From Streptomyces olindensis (GTDB taxonomy: Bacteria > Actinomycetota > Actinomycetes > Streptomycetales > Streptomycetaceae): a DNA stretch of 64,000 nucleotides. The stretch spans positions 641,882-705,881 of the forward strand of contig JJOH01000019.1 of assembly GCA_000696115.1 (NCBI GenBank), written 5' to 3'. The notes beneath the pieces were generated by a model. The model did no database searches. It was not told the origin of the DNA and worked only from the letters and a program-made list of their open reading frames with translations. This document shows positions 18,174-27,030 of the stretch, piece after piece. The position numbers and the translations under genes are program-made. Position 1 is the first letter of the stretch. Each line of letters opens with the position of its first letter.

Positions 18174-18351
18174 TGTAAGAGAGCGAAGCGGCATCCGTCC
18201 CGGGCCGTGGTCGCACGCCGGCGAAGAGGTTCAGAGGGGCCGAACCCGCGGCGAGAGGAGAGCCGCCGAGATCGAGTGACAGCCGTCGGCGGGAGATCTC
18301 AACAAGGGCCAACGCGCGGTTCTGTGGGCGGGAAGGCTCTATCGTCTCTTC

Positions 18352-18811
18352 ATGTCGATACGCCGTGAGGACCTGGTCAGCCGTACCACCCGCGGCAGGT
18401 TCCGCACGCTGGCCACGAATCTGACCGTCCGCACGATCGCCGAGATGTGGCACAGCCACAACTTCGCGCCCGTTCCTGAGGACGAACTGCGGTACACCGA
18501 CACCAGTGTGCGACGCACCACGTTCGAGTCGTACGCGGCGGCAGTCGACTGGTCCGATCGCTCCCATGTCAGCCGGGCCCTGCGAGTCTTCGAGGACATC
18601 ATCCGCACCGGCAAGCGGGAAGGTTGGACGGGATCATGGCTGGACGAAGTAACGGCGAGGCTTGAGCGGGACGGCCTGGTCCTCGACCAGCACGGCCGCA
18701 TCACTGGCGTGCCGATGGCCGCCCCACCCCGGGACACGCTGACGGACAGTCGATCGCGTATAACCGAGGTCACGCGCCGCCGCGTCTTCGACCTGCTGCG
18801 CCGCGAGGCCC
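18352..18811 (+). pseudogene. N-terminal remnant of an abortive-infection-like gene
   Basis: The frame from ATG 18352 gives about 150 residues of convincing protein: IRREDLVSRTTRGRFRTLAT, TIAEMWHSHNFAPVPEDELR, SVRRTTFESYAAAVDWSD and HVSRALRVFEDIIRTG. The pattern (small helical domain, 'W..hnF.P', 'SVRR..FE.Y...VDW.D..HV.R.LRVFE') resembles N-terminal domains of AbiJ-type proteins as I recall them; this is not certain. After ITEVTRRRVFDLLRREA the frame loses all sense and becomes an Arg/Pro-rich shadow, while kinase sequence begins in another frame. The gene has therefore lost its C-terminal part by a deletion. Confidence 0.6.
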
Positions 18812-19699
18812 GCTCGCCGTCCCCGCGGGCAGACCACCGACCCCCAGCGGACACGTGCCGGCGTCCGCTTCGGCACGGACGGCTTCGCCGCCCCGGAGCT
18901 CTCCCAAGACGCGCACGCGGCCACGCAGGCTGCCGACATCTACAGCATCGGCCAGCTCATCGGCTGGGCTGTCACCGGGGAGATGCCGCAGATCAACCTG
19001 CCCCTGATTCCCACATCAGGGCCGTGGCGCACCGTGGTGCGTGCGGCCACCCAACGCGAGCCCGCCCACAGGCCGGCAACTGTCCTAAGGCTCCAGCAGC
19101 TCATCGCCCAAGAGACCGAAACGCCACCACAGCCTCCCCTCCTGCGCGCCGAAGAGCTAAGCAAATCCATCGCAGCAGGAACGTCAGCCGCAGCGCACGA
19201 ACTTGTTGCGCTCGCGGCCGCACACACCGATGACGCACCTCTGTACTGCGACCTCCTCCTGAAGCTGCCGCCTGCCAGCCTCGCGCCGGCGCTCCTGGCC
19301 GTGCCAGGCCAGGCCGCAGAAGTCGTTCGGGCCATGGCCACGCTGCTCGGTACCCACAGCCCCCCTGAACGCGGCGAGGTGGACGCCGTGATCATGTGAC
19401 TGATGAACATCGCCCAGGAAGCAGTGGACGCGGGCGAGCTGGATCTGCTGGAGGAATGCTGCAACGGCGCCTTTGAATGGGACGCCGACTGGGATCAATG
19501 GATACCGCAACGCCACATCGCCGACTGGTTGCTCACCCTGACCGGAGACTCCGCAAGCTCCGTCGCGGCAGCGCTCCGCCGCCACCCGGCCTGTGCGGCA
19601 CACTTCACCCACCTCGCCGGCACCTTCCGCATCGATCACCGGATCCAGGCTGCCATTGGGGTCGCTGCCGAAGGGCAGCATCAGAATCCAGCACTCTGA
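18812..19699 (+). pseudogene. C-terminal remnant of a Ser/Thr protein kinase, with an in-frame stop
   Basis: From about 18812, in a frame different from the preceding fragment, the translation reads ARRPRGQTTDPQRTRAG, then FGTDGFAAPELSQDAH and AADIYSIGQLIGWAVTG. These are the end of the activation loop, the APE motif and subdomain IX of a eukaryotic-type kinase. A helical C-terminal region follows. The ATP-binding lobe and the catalytic loop are missing. TGA at 19397-19399 interrupts the frame, and the same frame continues convincingly (NIAQEAVDAGELDLLEECC) to 19699. Two independent lesions show a dead gene. Confidence 0.72.
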
Positions 19700-20150
19700 A
19701 CCGGGTTCGTTCCCGTCACGATCTTGCCCACCGCCAAGGCGCGTGCACGTACGGGCATCTGGGCCTCGTCGGGACCGCTCAATGACCTCTGCGGTCATCC
19801 ACCCGTCGAGTTCGGTCAGTCGCGCAGGGGGCTGCTCCGAGCCCTTGAAGTTGGGGATGCAGCCCTGGGCGGTGTCGTCGTGGACCGCACCGGCCACGTC
19901 GAGGCCCCTTCAGGCCTGGGTCCGTACGAGCTGCCTGGCGTCGTCGTGCATCAGTGGCACCCACGCCAGCCTGATGGGGCAGCAACGCCAGCTGTCGCTC
20001 GTCGGTAATGCGCTGCCCCTTCAACCGCGCGCAAGCCACGGCAGGGGCAGCTGTGCCGACACGCCGACGCCACGAGGCTGGCGGACGGAAGCCGCTCCCT
20101 GGTGAATCCACTCCTGCAAGCCGTGTCACGAGATTTGACCACGGAGGAAA
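19700..20150. other. intergenic stretch with a possible decayed minus-strand gene
   Basis: There is no intact gene here. On the minus strand, two overlapping frames between about 20010 and 19700 give protein-like pieces (for example PIRLAWVPLMHDDARQLVR, then VAGAVHDDTAQGCIPNFKGS and DGWMTAEVIERSRRGPD) broken by a stop. It may be the remnant of a gene; I cannot name the family. Confidence 0.3.
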
Positions 20151-20165
20151 TACCCCCGGGGGGTA
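20151..20165. promoter_or_regulatory. CsoR operator upstream of the cytosolic histidine-motif gene
   Basis: TACCCCCGGGGGGTA is one of the best copies in the window. It lies 67 bp before ATG 20232. Confidence 0.84.
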
Positions 20166-20231
20166 TATGGTTACGGTCAACGTCCTGAGCGGACAACGCC
20201 GGAAGGCGCATCAGACCAATTGGGAGATGTC

Positions 20232-21071
20232 ATGAGCGATCACTTCGGCCACGGCCACGCCAACCACGGCGTCCACGGCGGAGCCCAGCCCGGTGGCCTG
20301 TCTGTCTCCGAGAACGGGTACACCCTCGAGCTCGACTCGACGATCCTCACCGCCGGCGTGCAGCCGGTCAGCTTCCGGGTGATCGGCCCCGACGGGCAGG
20401 CGGTGACCGAGTTCACGCCCGAGCACGAGAAAGAACTGCACTTCATCGCCGTCCGGCGCGACACGGCTGGGTTCCAGCACGTGCACCCGGTGATGGACGA
20501 GAAGGGCACCTGGAGCGTCGAACTGGCCCTGGAACCGGGGGACTGGAGACTCTTTGCCGACATCCACCCGGCCGGCCACGACGGGACCATGACGCTGGGG
20601 ATCGACGTCGCGGTCGCCGGGCCGTACGACCCGCAACCGCTCCCCGCGGCCACCCGGATCGCACAGGTCGGCGAGTACACCGTCGCGCTCGACGGCGAAC
20701 TCCTGCCCGGCGAGGCGAGCGAGCTGACCCTGACCGTCAGCCGGAACGACCGCCCCGTCACCGACCTGCAGCCCTACCTGGCCGCGTACGGGCACCTGGT
20801 GGCACTGCGGGTCGGAGACCTGGGCTACCTCCACGTCCATCCGGAGGGCGAACCCGGTGACGGCACCACCGCTCCGGGGCCCGAGATCGCCTTCATGGTC
20901 GCGCCTTCGGCCGGCACCTACCGCCTGTACCTGGACTTCCAGCACAACGACGTCGTCCGGACCGCTGAGTTCACGGTTCAGACCACCACGACCACCCCCC
21001 GCTCGGACGCGGCATCTCAGGCCGCACCCGAGCACAGAGGCCACCACCACAGCGGCCACACACACCACTGA
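20232..21071 (+). CDS. histidine-motif protein without signal peptide, paralogue of the 9842 gene
   Basis: The 279-residue product is clearly related to the exported protein at 9842-10813: GGLSVSENGYTLELD against GLEISRNGYTLDLK, FQHVHPVMDEKGTWS, and AAYGHLVALRVGDLGYLHVH followed by PEGEPGDG. The N-terminus starts directly with a His-rich segment (DHFGHGHANHGVHGG) and has no signal peptide, and the C-terminus ends HRGHHHSGHTHH. ATG 20232 follows GGGAG at good spacing; an in-frame TTG at 20220 adds only four residues. A CsoR operator lies upstream. It probably buffers copper in the cytosol, or is exported by another route; no enzyme motif is seen. Confidence 0.75.
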   Translation: MSDHFGHGHANHGVHGGAQPGGLSVSENGYTLELDSTILTAGVQPVSFRVIGPDGQAVTEFTPEHEKELHFIAVRRDTAGFQHVHPVMDEKGTWSVELALEPGDWRLFADIHPAGHDGTMTLGIDVAVAGPYDPQPLPAATRIAQVGEYTVALDGELLPGEASELTLTVSRNDRPVTDLQPYLAAYGHLVALRVGDLGYLHVHPEGEPGDGTTAPGPEIAFMVAPSAGTYRLYLDFQHNDVVRTAEFTVQTTTTTPRSDAASQAAPEHRGHHHSGHTHH

Positions 21072-21176
21072 CGCATGACCGCCGCCGATCGCCTGCCACG
21101 GCACACGGCATACCCAAGGTGCCCTCACCTCATCGAGCCCACGCCTGCGCGCATCTCCTCCATCGGAAGGAGCGTC

Positions 21177-21707
21177 ATGCCCCGCCTGACCCGACTCACG
21201 CCCAATACGGCGGTCGGCGCCTCGCGCGACCTCCTCGCCGACCTGGTCTCCCGCCATGGCCAGATCGGCGACATGGTCTCCACGATGGCGCACTCGCCGG
21301 CCGTACTGGGCGGCTACCTCCAACTGAGCCGTGCCATGGGACGAGCCAGACTCGACCGAAGGATCAGCGAACGGATCTCGATCGCCGTTCAGGTCCTACA
21401 GGGATGCAGGCTGTGCCTCGACTCGCATGTAAATGCCGCGCGCGCCATGGGAGTGGACGAGGAGGAGATCGAGCGAGCCCACACGGGCACCTCGGCCGAT
21501 CCCGCGATCGCAGCGATCATCGCCCTCGCCCTCCAGATCTATCGCGAGCCGACGTCGATCACCGACGAACAGGTCGTCGCGTTGCGTGAGTACGGCTACA
21601 GCGACCGCGCGATAGCCGATGTCGTCGGCGTCGTCGCACTCAACATCCTCACCGGCGCCTTCAACTTGCTCGCCGGACTCACACCCGAGAGCGACACCAG
21701 TGTCTAG
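21177..21707 (+). CDS. AhpD-like carboxymuconolactone decarboxylase family protein
   Basis: This 176-residue helical protein carries the AhpD-type redox motif GCRLCLDSH (CxxC followed by His), which in this family supports peroxide reduction. The surrounding pattern RISERISIAVQVLQ and SHVNAARAMGVDEEEI is typical. GGAAGGAG precedes ATG 21177; the longer open frame from 21075 is rejected because it lacks such a site. It lies 105 nt after the histidine-motif gene and 81 nt before an MFS gene, so all three may form one copper-induced unit that also handles oxidative damage. Confidence 0.88.
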   Translation: MPRLTRLTPNTAVGASRDLLADLVSRHGQIGDMVSTMAHSPAVLGGYLQLSRAMGRARLDRRISERISIAVQVLQGCRLCLDSHVNAARAMGVDEEEIERAHTGTSADPAIAAIIALALQIYREPTSITDEQVVALREYGYSDRAIADVVGVVALNILTGAFNLLAGLTPESDTSV

Positions 21708-21788
21708 GGACATCCCCGCCTGTACTCGCGGGGCACGGCCTCCACCCCGATCCCGTGCCCCGCCGCATGGATACGGAAGGAAACCGCC

Positions 21789-23063
21789 ATGCGTCTGTTC
21801 GCCATCCGCGACTACCGTCAACTGTTCAGCGCCCAAGTCATCGCCCTGTTCGGTACCGGACTGACCACAGTGGCCCTCGGGCTCCTCGCCTACGACCTCG
21901 CCGGTCCGCGCGCCGGCATGGTTCTCGGTACCGCCCTGACCATCAAGATGGTCATGTACGTGGCCATAGCCCCCCTGGCTGCCGCGTACGTCGACCGGCT
22001 CCCCAGAAGAACCCTCCTGGTCCTCCTCGACGTGGTCCGCGGTGCAGTGGTCCTGGCACTGCCGCTGGTGACCGAGGTCTGGCACATCTACGTCCTGATC
22101 GGCCTGCTCCAGGGCGCCTCCGCGGCATTCACCCCGACGTTCCAGGCCGTCATCCCCGAGATCGTCACCGACGAGTCCGACTACACACGTGCCCTGTCCG
22201 CGTCCCAGGTCGCCTCCACCATGGAGAGCCTGCTCAGCCCCGTACTGGCAGCCGTCGCCCTGACGTTCATGAGCTTCGGTTGGCTGTTCCTGGGCACTTC
22301 CGCCGGGTTCCTCATCTCCGCCCTGTTCGTCTTGTCGACGCGCATCCCCGGCGCCCGCCCCAGCACCCACACCAAGGCGTGGGACAAGGCGGCTGCAGGG
22401 ATCAGGACCTTCCTCCGGACACCGCGGCTGCGCGGCATCATGGCGCTCAATCTCGTGGTTGCTGCGGCAGGGTCAATGGTCGTCGTGAACACCGTCAACT
22501 ACGTCCGTGATGAGCTCGGCGGCTCGCAGTCGGACGTCGCCTGGATGCTCGCCGCATCCGGCACCGGGACACTCCTGGCCGCCCTCGTACTCCCCCGCGT
22601 TCTTGACCGGATGGCTGCCCGCACCGTCATGATGACCGGCGCCGGAGTCCTCGTGGGCGGCACGACCGCCGCGGTGACGCTCATCGCGGCCGGTCTCACC
22701 ACATGGACCGGTACGGCGATCATCTGGACCGTCGTCGGCATCGGCATGGCGCTGATCATCACACCGACCGGCAAGGTCCTGCGCGCCTCCGTCGGACGGA
22801 ACGCGATCCCCGAGGTATTCGCCGCCCAGTTCTCACTGTCGCACCTGGCCTGGCTGTTCACCTATCCCGTCGCGGGGTGGCTCGGCACGAACGCCGGCTT
22901 CACTCTCGCCTGGTCCCTCCTCGCGGTCCTGGCCGGGGCGGGAGCGATCGGTGCCCTCCTCCTGTGGCCGCGCCACGACGAACGAGGAGCCATGACCACG
23001 CTCGCGGCACCCTACCGGCGCGCGCCCGGCAAAGACCGGTCCGCCCTGGCCAAGGCCGCGTGA
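21789..23063 (+). CDS. MFS transporter, 12-helix (EntS-like) type
   Basis: The 424-residue product has about twelve helices. It starts MRLFAIRDYRQLFSAQVIAL, usual for the MFS_3/enterobactin exporter-like group, with YVDRLPRRTLLVLLDVVRG as the loop 2-3 motif and FTPTFQAVIPEIV after helix 4. ACGGAAGGA precedes ATG 21789. It follows the AhpD-like gene and is probably co-transcribed from the CsoR-controlled promoter at 20151. In this family, export of siderophores, metallophores or drugs is common. The substrate is unknown. Confidence 0.88.
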   Translation: MRLFAIRDYRQLFSAQVIALFGTGLTTVALGLLAYDLAGPRAGMVLGTALTIKMVMYVAIAPLAAAYVDRLPRRTLLVLLDVVRGAVVLALPLVTEVWHIYVLIGLLQGASAAFTPTFQAVIPEIVTDESDYTRALSASQVASTMESLLSPVLAAVALTFMSFGWLFLGTSAGFLISALFVLSTRIPGARPSTHTKAWDKAAAGIRTFLRTPRLRGIMALNLVVAAAGSMVVVNTVNYVRDELGGSQSDVAWMLAASGTGTLLAALVLPRVLDRMAARTVMMTGAGVLVGGTTAAVTLIAAGLTTWTGTAIIWTVVGIGMALIITPTGKVLRASVGRNAIPEVFAAQFSLSHLAWLFTYPVAGWLGTNAGFTLAWSLLAVLAGAGAIGALLLWPRHDERGAMTTLAAPYRRAPGKDRSALAKAA

Positions 23064-23462
23064 AGCACCGCGTACGGCGCCTTGGGCGTCTGCTTCGTGC
23101 ACAGCACTTGCTGCTGGCCACACACCGCGTAGGCCGTCACTGGTCTGACGGAAGCGGCAGACGCTCCCCCGAAGACGGACCCCATCTGACCCGACCCGCA
23201 AACACGTACGGCGGGATTCAGTCCGGGCGCGCCCCCGGACAGACCCCGCCGCGCGTGTTCTCGCGGCTCAGGCAGCCACTGTTGGTGCATGCGAGCCCAG
23301 AGCAGCGGCGCCATGGTCAACTGTGGTCACGATCGCAGCACAGGGGCGGCCGCTCGTGGAGATGCCCCAGTGGCGAGGTGTCCGCGACACCGCACCGCCG
23401 ACCTGGAAAGGGATACATTCCGTATCCCTCGGCATGATTGCCCAGGTCAGCAGGTGTGCAGG
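23064..23462. other. intergenic region at the right end of the copper island
   Basis: No supported gene lies in this stretch between the convergent MFS and GH43 genes. A short inverted repeat GTCCGGG...CCCGGAC at 23221-23240 could be a terminator. No integrase, tRNA or attachment repeat was seen at this boundary. Confidence 0.45.
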
Positions 23463-24851
23463 TCAGGCCCAGGCCGTCACCGGCACGAACGAACTGTCCT
23501 GCCGGAACAGGTCCGTTCCGTTCGAGCGCTCCACGCGGAGCTGGTAGGAGTAGTGGCGCAGGTAGTGCCCCGGGTAGTTGTACGACTCGAAGCGGACGGA
23601 GCCCGACGTCGTGCCGGCCCGGAGGAAGAACGTGGCGTCCTTGGCGAACGTGCTCGTGCCGTCGTTCGCGTCGAAACGGGCGCGGAAGTCCCAGTGCCGC
23701 AGGTATCTGCCGGCCGCGTCGCGGAAGGAGTAGCCGCTGCCGTCGGCCAGGCCGGCGACGACCGTGAACGTGGCGGCCTGCTTCTCGGCGGTGGTGCTGG
23801 AGCCGCTGACGACGGGCAGGTTGAGGAGCGAGGACTGCTGCTGCCAGTAGCGGGTGGAGTAGTTCGCCGAGCGGAAGGAGCGGGTGATGTCGCGAGCCAG
23901 GCTCGGTCCGCCCGTCACCGTCTCCTTGACCACCGTGAAGTGCCGTGCGGTGCCGGAGATCCCGGGCAGCGCGGCCGGCGCCGACCAGGTGGCGAAGGTG
24001 TCGTAGCTGTCGCTGTAGTAGTAGTTCCCGTCGCCGTAGCCGTCGAAGAACATCCGCCAGCCGCCGTTGTCGAGCTGGACGAGCGCCGGGCCCTCGCGGT
24101 AGCTGCCCCAGCCGGCCCAGTCGCCGGTACGGCGGATCGTGTACGGGCCGGTCAGGTTCGTGGCGGTGGCGTACTCGATGTACTTCGTCGTCTCGTTCTT
24201 CGGGAAGGCGTGGTACGTCGAGCCGATCTTCACGATGAACGTGTCGATGTGGTTGGCGCCGATGCCGGAGAGCGGCACGGGTGAACTCCACGCTGTGAGC
24301 GCGGAGTTGGTGGCCCGCATGAGGTACGGCGTGAAGATCCACTGGTCGTTCGTGGTGGAGCAGGACACGATGACGCTGACGCTGCCGTCGCTGTCGACGA
24401 ACCACTCGGGCGCCCAGGCGCGGGACAGGTTGGGCACGGGGACGGTGTAGTCGTAGAGGAACGTCCAGTTGACGCGGTCGGAGCTGCGGGCGAAGCCGAT
24501 CGTCGTGGTGGTGTCCTGCCAGGTGCGCGTGGTGTAGGTGACGTAGTAGTAGCCGTCGGTGTGTCTGATGACGCTCGCGTCGCGGATCCGGCCGGCGGGC
24601 GGCGTGTACGCGGAGGCGCGCAGCAGGCGGAAGTCGGTGGCGTCGTCCGACTGGTAGACGTTGACCGTGCCGTCGTTGCTGTTGAGGAACGGGACGATCG
24701 TGTAGCGGGTGGCGGAGCCGTTCGGGGGCGCGGCGGCCAGGGCGCTGCCGAGCAGTCCCGGGGTCTCGCCCAGCAGCACTGCCGAGGCGGGCAGTGCGGC
24801 CAGGGCGCGCAGCAGGGTGCGGCGGGACGGGGCGGCGGGGTGTGGGGTCAC
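23463..24851 (-). CDS. secreted GH43-type alpha-L-arabinofuranosidase with CBM42 (AbfB) domain
   Basis: This 462-residue secreted enzyme should remove arabinose side chains from plant arabinoxylan or arabinan. The signal is of the twin-arginine type (SRRTLLRALAALPASAVLL). The five-bladed propeller part shows DASVIRHTDGYYYVTYTT and WAPEWFVDSDGSVSVIVSC, typical of GH43-like folds, in residues about 55-310. The C-terminal 140 residues are an arabinose-binding AbfB module: SFRSANYSTRYWQQQS, GRYLRHWDFRARFDANDG and FESYNYPGHYLRHYSYQLRV. GTG 24851 with AAGGGAGAG upstream is chosen over the longer frame. The exact glycoside family needs a profile search. Confidence 0.88.
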   Translation of the reverse strand: MTPHPAAPSRRTLLRALAALPASAVLLGETPGLLGSALAAAPPNGSATRYTIVPFLNSNDGTVNVYQSDDATDFRLLRASAYTPPAGRIRDASVIRHTDGYYYVTYTTRTWQDTTTTIGFARSSDRVNWTFLYDYTVPVPNLSRAWAPEWFVDSDGSVSVIVSCSTTNDQWIFTPYLMRATNSALTAWSSPVPLSGIGANHIDTFIVKIGSTYHAFPKNETTKYIEYATATNLTGPYTIRRTGDWAGWGSYREGPALVQLDNGGWRMFFDGYGDGNYYYSDSYDTFATWSAPAALPGISGTARHFTVVKETVTGGPSLARDITRSFRSANYSTRYWQQQSSLLNLPVVSGSSTTAEKQAATFTVVAGLADGSGYSFRDAAGRYLRHWDFRARFDANDGTSTFAKDATFFLRAGTTSGSVRFESYNYPGHYLRHYSYQLRVERSNGTDLFRQDSSFVPVTAWA

Positions 24852-25093
24852 GGGCGGCTCTCCCTTGAGCAACCGGGAGTCGATATACCGAACAAGGTTC
24901 GGCAAACCGATCAGGAAGTGGGGCTCAGAAAGTAAGGGGGAGGCAGGGGGTCGTCAACGGTTTGAACAGGAGCGGATGAGCCCAGTGAGGAAGATGTGAC
25001 CTGTGGGTGAATTTCCACTCCCGCCGTCGGCATTCCCCCACCGGCCACCGGACGTTACCGTTCGGTAGAGGAGCTGCTTCCGGAGGTGTCCGT

Positions 25094-26518
25094 ATGACGC
25101 TCGACCGTGCCGCAGGCCTGGCGGAGACCGCCCGCGCGCTGGCCGCCGGGGACGTGACGTCCCGGGCGCTGGTCGAGCGGACGCTGGCCCGGATCGAGGC
25201 GGCGCAGGACAGCGTCAACGCCTTCCGGATCGTGCGGGGCGAGGCGGCGCTCGCCGAGGCCGACGCGGCCGACCGGGAGCTGGCCGCGGGCGGTCGCAAA
25301 CCGCTGCTCGGCGTGCCCGTGGCGGTGAAGGACGACATGGACGTGGCCGGCGAGCCGACCGCCTTCGGCTGCTGCGGGGAGTTCCCGCCGGTCGCCGAGG
25401 ACGGCGAGGCCGTACGGCGGCTGCGTGCGGCCGGGGCCGTGATCGTCGGCAAGACCAACACCTGCGAGTTCGGGCAGTGGCCCTTCACCGAGGGGCCCGC
25501 CTTCGGCGCGACCCGCAACCCGTGGAGCACCGACCACACGCCCGGCGGTTCCTCGGGCGGCTCGGCAGCGGCGGTCGCCGCCGGTCTCGTGCCCGCCGCG
25601 CTCGGCTCGGACGGGGCGGGATCGGTGCGGATCCCGGCCGCATGGACCCATCTGATCGGCATCAAACCGCAGCGCGGCCGCATCTCCACCTGGCCGCGCG
25701 GCGAGTCCTTCCAGGGCATCACCGTCAACGGCACCCTGGCCCGCACGGTCGCCGACGCGGCCCTGCTGCTGGACGCCGCGAGCGGCAACCACGCCCAGGA
25801 CCCGCACCGGCCGCCGGCCGTCGACGTCTCCGGGGCCGTCGGCCGCGACCCGGGGCGGCTGCGTATCGCGCTCTCCCTCAAGCCGCCGTTCACGGCGGTG
25901 CCCGCGCGCCTGCTGCCGGAGGTGCGCACCCGGGTCGTGGAGCTCGCCGAGCGGCTGGCCGCGTCGGGGCACTGGGTCGAGGAGGCCGACCCGCCCTACG
26001 GGCAGATCGGGCTGACGTTCGTGCCGCGCGCGACGGCCGGGATCGCCGAGCGCGTGGGCGAGGCGCCCTTCCCGGCGCTGCTGGACCGGCGCACCCGGGA
26101 CGCGGCCCGGCTGGGCCGGCTGCTGGGCGGGGCACCGCTGCGGGCGGCCCGGCGGGCGGAGGCCGTGCTGCACCGCCGTATCGGCGGGTTCTTCACCTCG
26201 TACGACGTCGTCCTCGCCCCGACGACCGCCGCTCCCCCGCCCCGCATCGGCGCCCTGCTCGAACTCAGCGGGTTCGCCACCGACCGGGCCATGATCGCGG
26301 CCTGCCCGTACGCCTGGCCGTGGAACGTGCTCGGCTGGCCGGGGATCAACGTGCCCGCGGGTTTCACGCCGGACGGTCTGCCGGTCGGGGCGCAACTGCT
26401 CGGACCGGCGAACAGCGAACCGCTCCTGGTACAGGTGGCCGCGCAGTTGGAGGCGGAGCTGCGCTGGCACGAGAAGTGGCCGGAGCCGGCGGTCACGGCA
26501 CGTTCCGCCGCCGCCTGA
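25094..26518 (+). CDS. amidase (amidase signature family)
   Basis: A 474-residue cytosolic hydrolase of the amidase signature family. The Ser-cisSer-Lys triad can be placed: Lys in GVPVAVKDDMDVAG (near residue 78), the cis-Ser in TPGGSSGGSAAAVAAG, and the nucleophile in LGSDGAGSVRIPA (near residue 180). ATG 25094 follows GGAGG at good spacing. It is divergent from the arabinofuranosidase gene. The substrate (fatty, aromatic or peptide amide) cannot be read from the sequence; the pattern PTTAAPPPRIG near residue 380 is usual for the generic group. Confidence 0.92.
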   Translation: MTLDRAAGLAETARALAAGDVTSRALVERTLARIEAAQDSVNAFRIVRGEAALAEADAADRELAAGGRKPLLGVPVAVKDDMDVAGEPTAFGCCGEFPPVAEDGEAVRRLRAAGAVIVGKTNTCEFGQWPFTEGPAFGATRNPWSTDHTPGGSSGGSAAAVAAGLVPAALGSDGAGSVRIPAAWTHLIGIKPQRGRISTWPRGESFQGITVNGTLARTVADAALLLDAASGNHAQDPHRPPAVDVSGAVGRDPGRLRIALSLKPPFTAVPARLLPEVRTRVVELAERLAASGHWVEEADPPYGQIGLTFVPRATAGIAERVGEAPFPALLDRRTRDAARLGRLLGGAPLRAARRAEAVLHRRIGGFFTSYDVVLAPTTAAPPPRIGALLELSGFATDRAMIAACPYAWPWNVLGWPGINVPAGFTPDGLPVGAQLLGPANSEPLLVQVAAQLEAELRWHEKWPEPAVTARSAAA

Positions 26519-26583
26519 GCGATCGAGCACCTGCCACGGGGGTGGGCCGGACGCGGCACGGAGGCAGCCCTTAGGGTGCCACC

Positions 26584-27030
26584 GTGACCGCGTTTACCGA
26601 CGAGAACGTCCCCGGCCGCCACGGCCCGTCCGCCACCGTCCAGGCCGATCCGCGCGAGGTGGGCCGGGTGCGCACCGAGTACTCGCCCGCGCACGACGGC
26701 GATCCCGACCCGGGCGAGATCGTCTGGACGTGGGTGCCCTTCGAGGAGAACGACGGCCGGGGCAAGGACCGCCCGGTGCTCGTGGTCGCCCGCGAGGCCG
26801 GCGGCACGTTCCTGGCCGTGCGGCTGTCCAGCAAGCGGCACGACGGCGACCGGGAGTGGGTGCCGATCGGCAGCGGCCCGTGGGACCGCTCCGGCCGGGA
26901 CTCATGGGTCGACGTGGACCGGGTGCTGCGCCTGCACGAGGACGGCATGCGCCGGGAGGCCTGCGCCCTGGACCGCATGCGCTTCAACCTGGTCAGACAC
27001 CGCCTGCGGGAGCGCTACGGCTGGACCTGA
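26584..27030 (+). CDS. PemK/MazF-like protein, no antitoxin partner
   Basis: The 148-residue product contains the SH3-like fold of the PemK/MazF group: DPGEIVWTWVPFEENDGRGK, DRPVLVVAREAGGTFLAVRL, and WVDVDRVLRLHEDGM. MazF members cut RNA. The N-terminal 40 residues are an added polar region. No antitoxin gene is next to it on either side, and Streptomyces carries many such solitary genes, so toxin activity is doubtful. GTG 26584 has no strong ribosome-binding site; translation may be weak or leaderless. Confidence 0.75.
   Translation: MTAFTDENVPGRHGPSATVQADPREVGRVRTEYSPAHDGDPDPGEIVWTWVPFEENDGRGKDRPVLVVAREAGGTFLAVRLSSKRHDGDREWVPIGSGPWDRSGRDSWVDVDRVLRLHEDGMRREACALDRMRFNLVRHRLRERYGWT

Noticed and set aside
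20211..21323. Minus-strand open frame of 370 codons
   Set aside because: It is the complement of the histidine-motif gene, which has a ribosome-binding site, operator and a paralogue in this window.
6454..23462. Integrative element with integrase and attachment sites
   Set aside because: The copper region looks acquired, but no integrase, tRNA gene, transposase or flanking direct repeat was found at either end.
26584..27030. Active toxin-antitoxin system
   Set aside because: The PemK/MazF-like gene has no antitoxin candidate beside it.
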